Shown piece after piece: positions 23,534 to 25,990 of a stretch of DNA of 25,990 nucleotides. Origin of the DNA: Candidatus Benthicola azotiphorus. GTDB taxonomy: Bacteria > Gemmatimonadota > Gemmatimonadetes > Palauibacterales > Palauibacteraceae. The stretch is taken from positions 1 to 25,990 of the forward strand of contig CANPVW010000208.1 of the NCBI GenBank assembly GCA_947581745.1, in the 5' to 3' direction. The translations under genes were made by a program, and so were the position numbers. Under the pieces are notes generated by a model, which was given only the letters and a program-made list of their open reading frames with translations, did no database searches and was not told the origin of the DNA. The number at the start of each line of letters is the position of its first letter. Position 1 is the first letter of the stretch.

Positions 23534-25312
23534 ATGTCGGGTCGCTTCCTGAGTCGTATCTTCGCGCCGCTCGCGCTTTCGGCACTCGTGCTGGGGGCGT
23601 CCGCGGCGGCCTCTTCCGCGTTCGCCCAGACCTCCGAGGGCGTGAAGCTGGAAGTGCGGATCACGGGCGTCGAGGGAGCGCTCCTGGCCAACGTCGAGGC
23701 CGTGACCGGGATCGTCCGTGCCGCACGTTCCGGGGTCGTCCGTCCCGGGCACGTGTACCGCCTGTTCGAGCAGGCCCCGGAGGAAATCGAGCGCGCCCTG
23801 GAGCCTTTCGGGTACTACCGGGTGCGCGTCGAATCGTCGCTGCAGTCGGACACCGCTCCCTGGTCGGCCACCTTCGTGATCGATCGCGGCCCGCCGATCC
23901 TCGTCGACCGTCTGGAGGTGAGCATCGAGGGAGCGGCGGCGCAGGACAGCGCGTTCCAGGCCGCGCTGGGGCGCATAGCGCTCGCCGAGGGAGACACGCT
24001 GAACCACCCGGCCTACGAGCGCGCGAAGTCCTCGATCGAGCTGCTCGCGGCCGACCGCGGCTACCTGGATGCCCGGTGGGACTCGGCTTTCATCCGCGTC
24101 GATCTCGATGACTACCGATCGGAGATCGTGCTCGACATGACGACCGGTCCGCGCTTCCGTTTCGGGCCGGTCACGATCGACCAGGACTGGGTCGACCTGG
24201 ACATTCTGGAGCCGTATCTGGGTTTCAAGCCGGGTGATCCGTACGACTCCTCCTACCTTCGTGACCTGCAATCGGGCCTCACCGGTACGACGTACTTCGC
24301 CAACGTGGAGATCGTGCCGCGCCGCGACCTGGCCGACGACAGCCTTCGCGTTCCGATCGAAATCCGGACGCAGCCACGCAAGACGCAGCGGTACGAGGTC
24401 GGCGTCGGCTATGGCACGGACACCGGTCCCCGAATCCGGTTCGCGACCGAATTCCGTCGATTGAACCGACGCGGGCACTACGCAGACGGAGACGCCCGCC
24501 TTTCGACGAGCGAACAGAGCCTCACCGCGCGCTACAACATCCCGGTCGGTTTTCCCGTTCCGTCTCTGTGGACGATCACGGGCCGGTACGGGCGGATCGA
24601 ATGGGTCACAAGCACGACTCTGCAGGGGTTCGTGGGCCTGAGCTGGGCTCATCTCCGTGGCAGTCTCCGGGAGGTCATCTCGGTGCGGTACCAGGACGAC
24701 GCCTTCACCGTGGCGGCCGACACCGGGAGGTCGCACCTGACACAGCCCATCGTCGGCTGGACGTTCGCCCAGGCCGACAACCGCCTCTACGCCACCCGCG
24801 GCATCGGAGGAGGCCTGGAGCTCCGAGGCGCGGTCGACGGGTTCGGGTCGAACGCCAGCTTCTTCCGGGCGTCCGCGACGTTCAAGACGATCCGTACGCT
24901 GGCCCCGAGGACGCGCGGCACGCTGCGGCTCGACGCAGGCTGGATCGGGACGAATCAGTTCGCGCAGCTTCCTCCCTCCATACGGTTCTTCGCCGGGGGC
25001 GACCGCAGCATTCGCGGCTACGACTACAACTCGCTGGGTCCGGAGAACTCGGAAGGGCAGGTCACCGGCGGCAACAGTCTGCTGGTGGGCAGCGCGGAGC
25101 TCGAGTACCGGTTCCTGGAGAAGTGGGCAGGAGCGGTGTTCTTCGACGCCGGCAACGCGCTGAACGACTTTTCGGGCGACGTCGCGACCGGTGTCGGCGT
25201 CGGCGCGCGGTGGATCTCCCCAGTGGGCCTGGTGCGAGTGGACGCGGCATTCGGACTGCAGAAGGAAGGCAGCAAGTTCAGGCTCCACCTTCAGATCGGG
25301 CCGGACTTCTGA
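23534..25312 (+). CDS. tamA: TamA, Omp85-family outer-membrane translocation protein
   Basis: Outer-membrane partner of TamB in the translocation and assembly module. The 592 residues are close to E. coli TamA length (577). Seen: a signal peptide (MSGRFLSRIFAPLALSALVL, cleavage after SAFA at about 31), three POTRA domains over about 36-280 (FGYYRVRVES, LLAADRGYLDARW and TTYFANVEIVPRR mark their ends), then a 16-strand-type barrel. The lid-loop motif FFAGGDRSIRGYDYNSLGP (485-503) followed by GQVTGGNSLLVGSAELEYRF (508-527) is highly specific for TamA rather than BamA, and the end IGPDF has the terminal Phe signal. The TamB gene starts in the last base of its stop codon, so the pair is translationally coupled. 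There is no significant cysteine content, unlike the other Omp85 protein in the window. Confidence 0.94.
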   Translation: MSGRFLSRIFAPLALSALVLGASAAASSAFAQTSEGVKLEVRITGVEGALLANVEAVTGIVRAARSGVVRPGHVYRLFEQAPEEIERALEPFGYYRVRVESSLQSDTAPWSATFVIDRGPPILVDRLEVSIEGAAAQDSAFQAALGRIALAEGDTLNHPAYERAKSSIELLAADRGYLDARWDSAFIRVDLDDYRSEIVLDMTTGPRFRFGPVTIDQDWVDLDILEPYLGFKPGDPYDSSYLRDLQSGLTGTTYFANVEIVPRRDLADDSLRVPIEIRTQPRKTQRYEVGVGYGTDTGPRIRFATEFRRLNRRGHYADGDARLSTSEQSLTARYNIPVGFPVPSLWTITGRYGRIEWVTSTTLQGFVGLSWAHLRGSLREVISVRYQDDAFTVAADTGRSHLTQPIVGWTFAQADNRLYATRGIGGGLELRGAVDGFGSNASFFRASATFKTIRTLAPRTRGTLRLDAGWIGTNQFAQLPPSIRFFAGGDRSIRGYDYNSLGPENSEGQVTGGNSLLVGSAELEYRFLEKWAGAVFFDAGNALNDFSGDVATGVGVGARWISPVGLVRVDAAFGLQKEGSKFRLHLQIGPDF

Positions 25313-25990
25313 TGGCGGCGCGTGTGAAGGGCGGGCGCCGGGGCCGCTGGATCCGGAGAATCCTGCTCGGTTCGCTCGGGTTCCTCGTCCTGCTCGCCGC
25401 CACGGGAATGTTCCTGGTCGGAACGGGTGCCGGAGGGCGCATCGTCCTTTCCCTCGTGCGGGGCTTCCTGCCCGCCGAGCTGGAGCTCGATGTGAGCGGT
25501 TTGTCGGGCCGCCTCGCGGACCGATTCGAGCTCGAAGGCGTGCGGATCGGCACGCCCACCGTGGCGGCGGAAGCCAGCCGCGTGATCGTCGAATGGCGGG
25601 CCTTCGGTCTCCTCCGCAAGCGGATCGATATACGACTGCTCAGCGTGGACGGCCTGGAAGTCGACGTGCGGCCCGCGCCGTCGGACTCCTCGGCCCTTCC
25701 TCCCGATGCAACGTCTGACGCCGCCGAGACGCCGCCGGGGGAGAACTTCCCTTACGACGTCGAGCTCGATTCGGTGCGGGTCTCAGGCCTGACGATCCGG
25801 ATGCGGGACACGGTCTGGCTGTCCGGGGGGAGCGCCACGTTGTCGGGCACCCCCGAGGACTACCGCCTCTCTTTCAGCGGACGGGGCGTGGTTCCGGGGC
25901 TGGCTGCCGGCGACGTGGCGCTGGACGGAGCGGGATCGCGGACGGGGTTCCATGTCGCGAGCGTCGAGATCGCCGCTCTCGAAGGGGTGA
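25312..25990 (+). CDS. tamB: TamB (second copy), N-terminal 226 codons, truncated by window end
   Basis: An open frame begins at ATG 25312 (TGATG overlap with the tamA stop) and runs to the window end without a stop, so most of the gene lies outside. The visible N-terminus has a basic start (MAARVKGGRRGRWIRR), one hydrophobic anchor at about residues 17-37 (ILLGSLGFLVLLAATGMFLV), then the AsmA/TamB pattern GAGGRIVLSLVRGFLP, LELDVSGLSGRLADRFELEG and VRIGTPTVAAEASRVIVEWR, with a later IDIRLLSVDGLEVDV. The ...GxLxxxxxLxxV... strand followed by RVxVEW is the classic start of TamB proteins. Expected to pair with the TamA encoded immediately upstream and to bridge the periplasm. It is distinct from the TamB-like protein at 2926, whose N-terminus is not closely similar. 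Confidence 0.88.
   Translation, partial: MAARVKGGRRGRWIRRILLGSLGFLVLLAATGMFLVGTGAGGRIVLSLVRGFLPAELELDVSGLSGRLADRFELEGVRIGTPTVAAEASRVIVEWRAFGLLRKRIDIRLLSVDGLEVDVRPAPSDSSALPPDATSDAAETPPGENFPYDVELDSVRVSGLTIRMRDTVWLSGGSATLSGTPEDYRLSFSGRGVVPGLAAGDVALDGAGSRTGFHVASVEIAALEGV

Overview
The window is GC-rich (roughly two thirds G+C by eye), densely coded chromosomal DNA from a Gram-negative-type (two-membrane) bacterium. GTG and TTG starts are frequent, start/stop codons often overlap, and many genes lack a clear Shine-Dalgarno. Two Omp85/TamB gene pairs, a PspA-type ESCRT-III protein and the housekeeping gene mix fit a diderm such as a member of the Gemmatimonadota. That placement is a guess from style and content; no marker gene in the window settles it. 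I see no rRNA, tRNA, CRISPR array, insertion sequence or prophage, and no gap above 300 bases without a gene.

Layout. (1) 1-7515, plus strand: the 3' part of an Lgt-like lipoprotein diacylglyceryl transferase gene, then a three-POTRA Omp85 barrel (TamA/BamA-like) and a 1529-residue TamB-like protein. This is an envelope biogenesis block. (2) 7547-13386, plus: HtpX membrane protease, a diacylglycerol/lipid kinase, diaminopimelate decarboxylase (lysA) and the excision-repair ATPase UvrA, tightly packed. (3) 13531-15012, plus: a compact phage-shock-like module made of a small membrane/coiled-coil protein, a CesT/YbjN-like protein and PspA/Vipp1. (4) 15047-16147, plus: a DUF1611 P-loop protein, converging on (5) 18029-16132, minus: inositol-monophosphatase family protein, QueE and QueD (7-deazaguanine synthesis). 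(6) 18142-23514, plus: TrpS, a D-2-hydroxyacid dehydrogenase, a PilT-like ATPase, a DapA-superfamily aldolase and PurA. (7) 23534-25990, plus: a classical TamA followed by the first 226 codons of a second TamB, cut by the window end.

How the genes fit together. The envelope theme dominates: lipoprotein lipidation, two separate TamA/TamB-type translocation or lipid-transport pairs, HtpX quality control and a PspA membrane-damage module. The remaining genes are housekeeping (lysine, queuosine, adenylate, tRNA-Trp charging, DNA repair). The points most worth a second look are the duplicated TAM-type loci, the unusual three-gene PspA module, the PilT-like ATPase that has lost its His box and sits among metabolic genes, and the DUF1611 protein with no partner epimerase in view.
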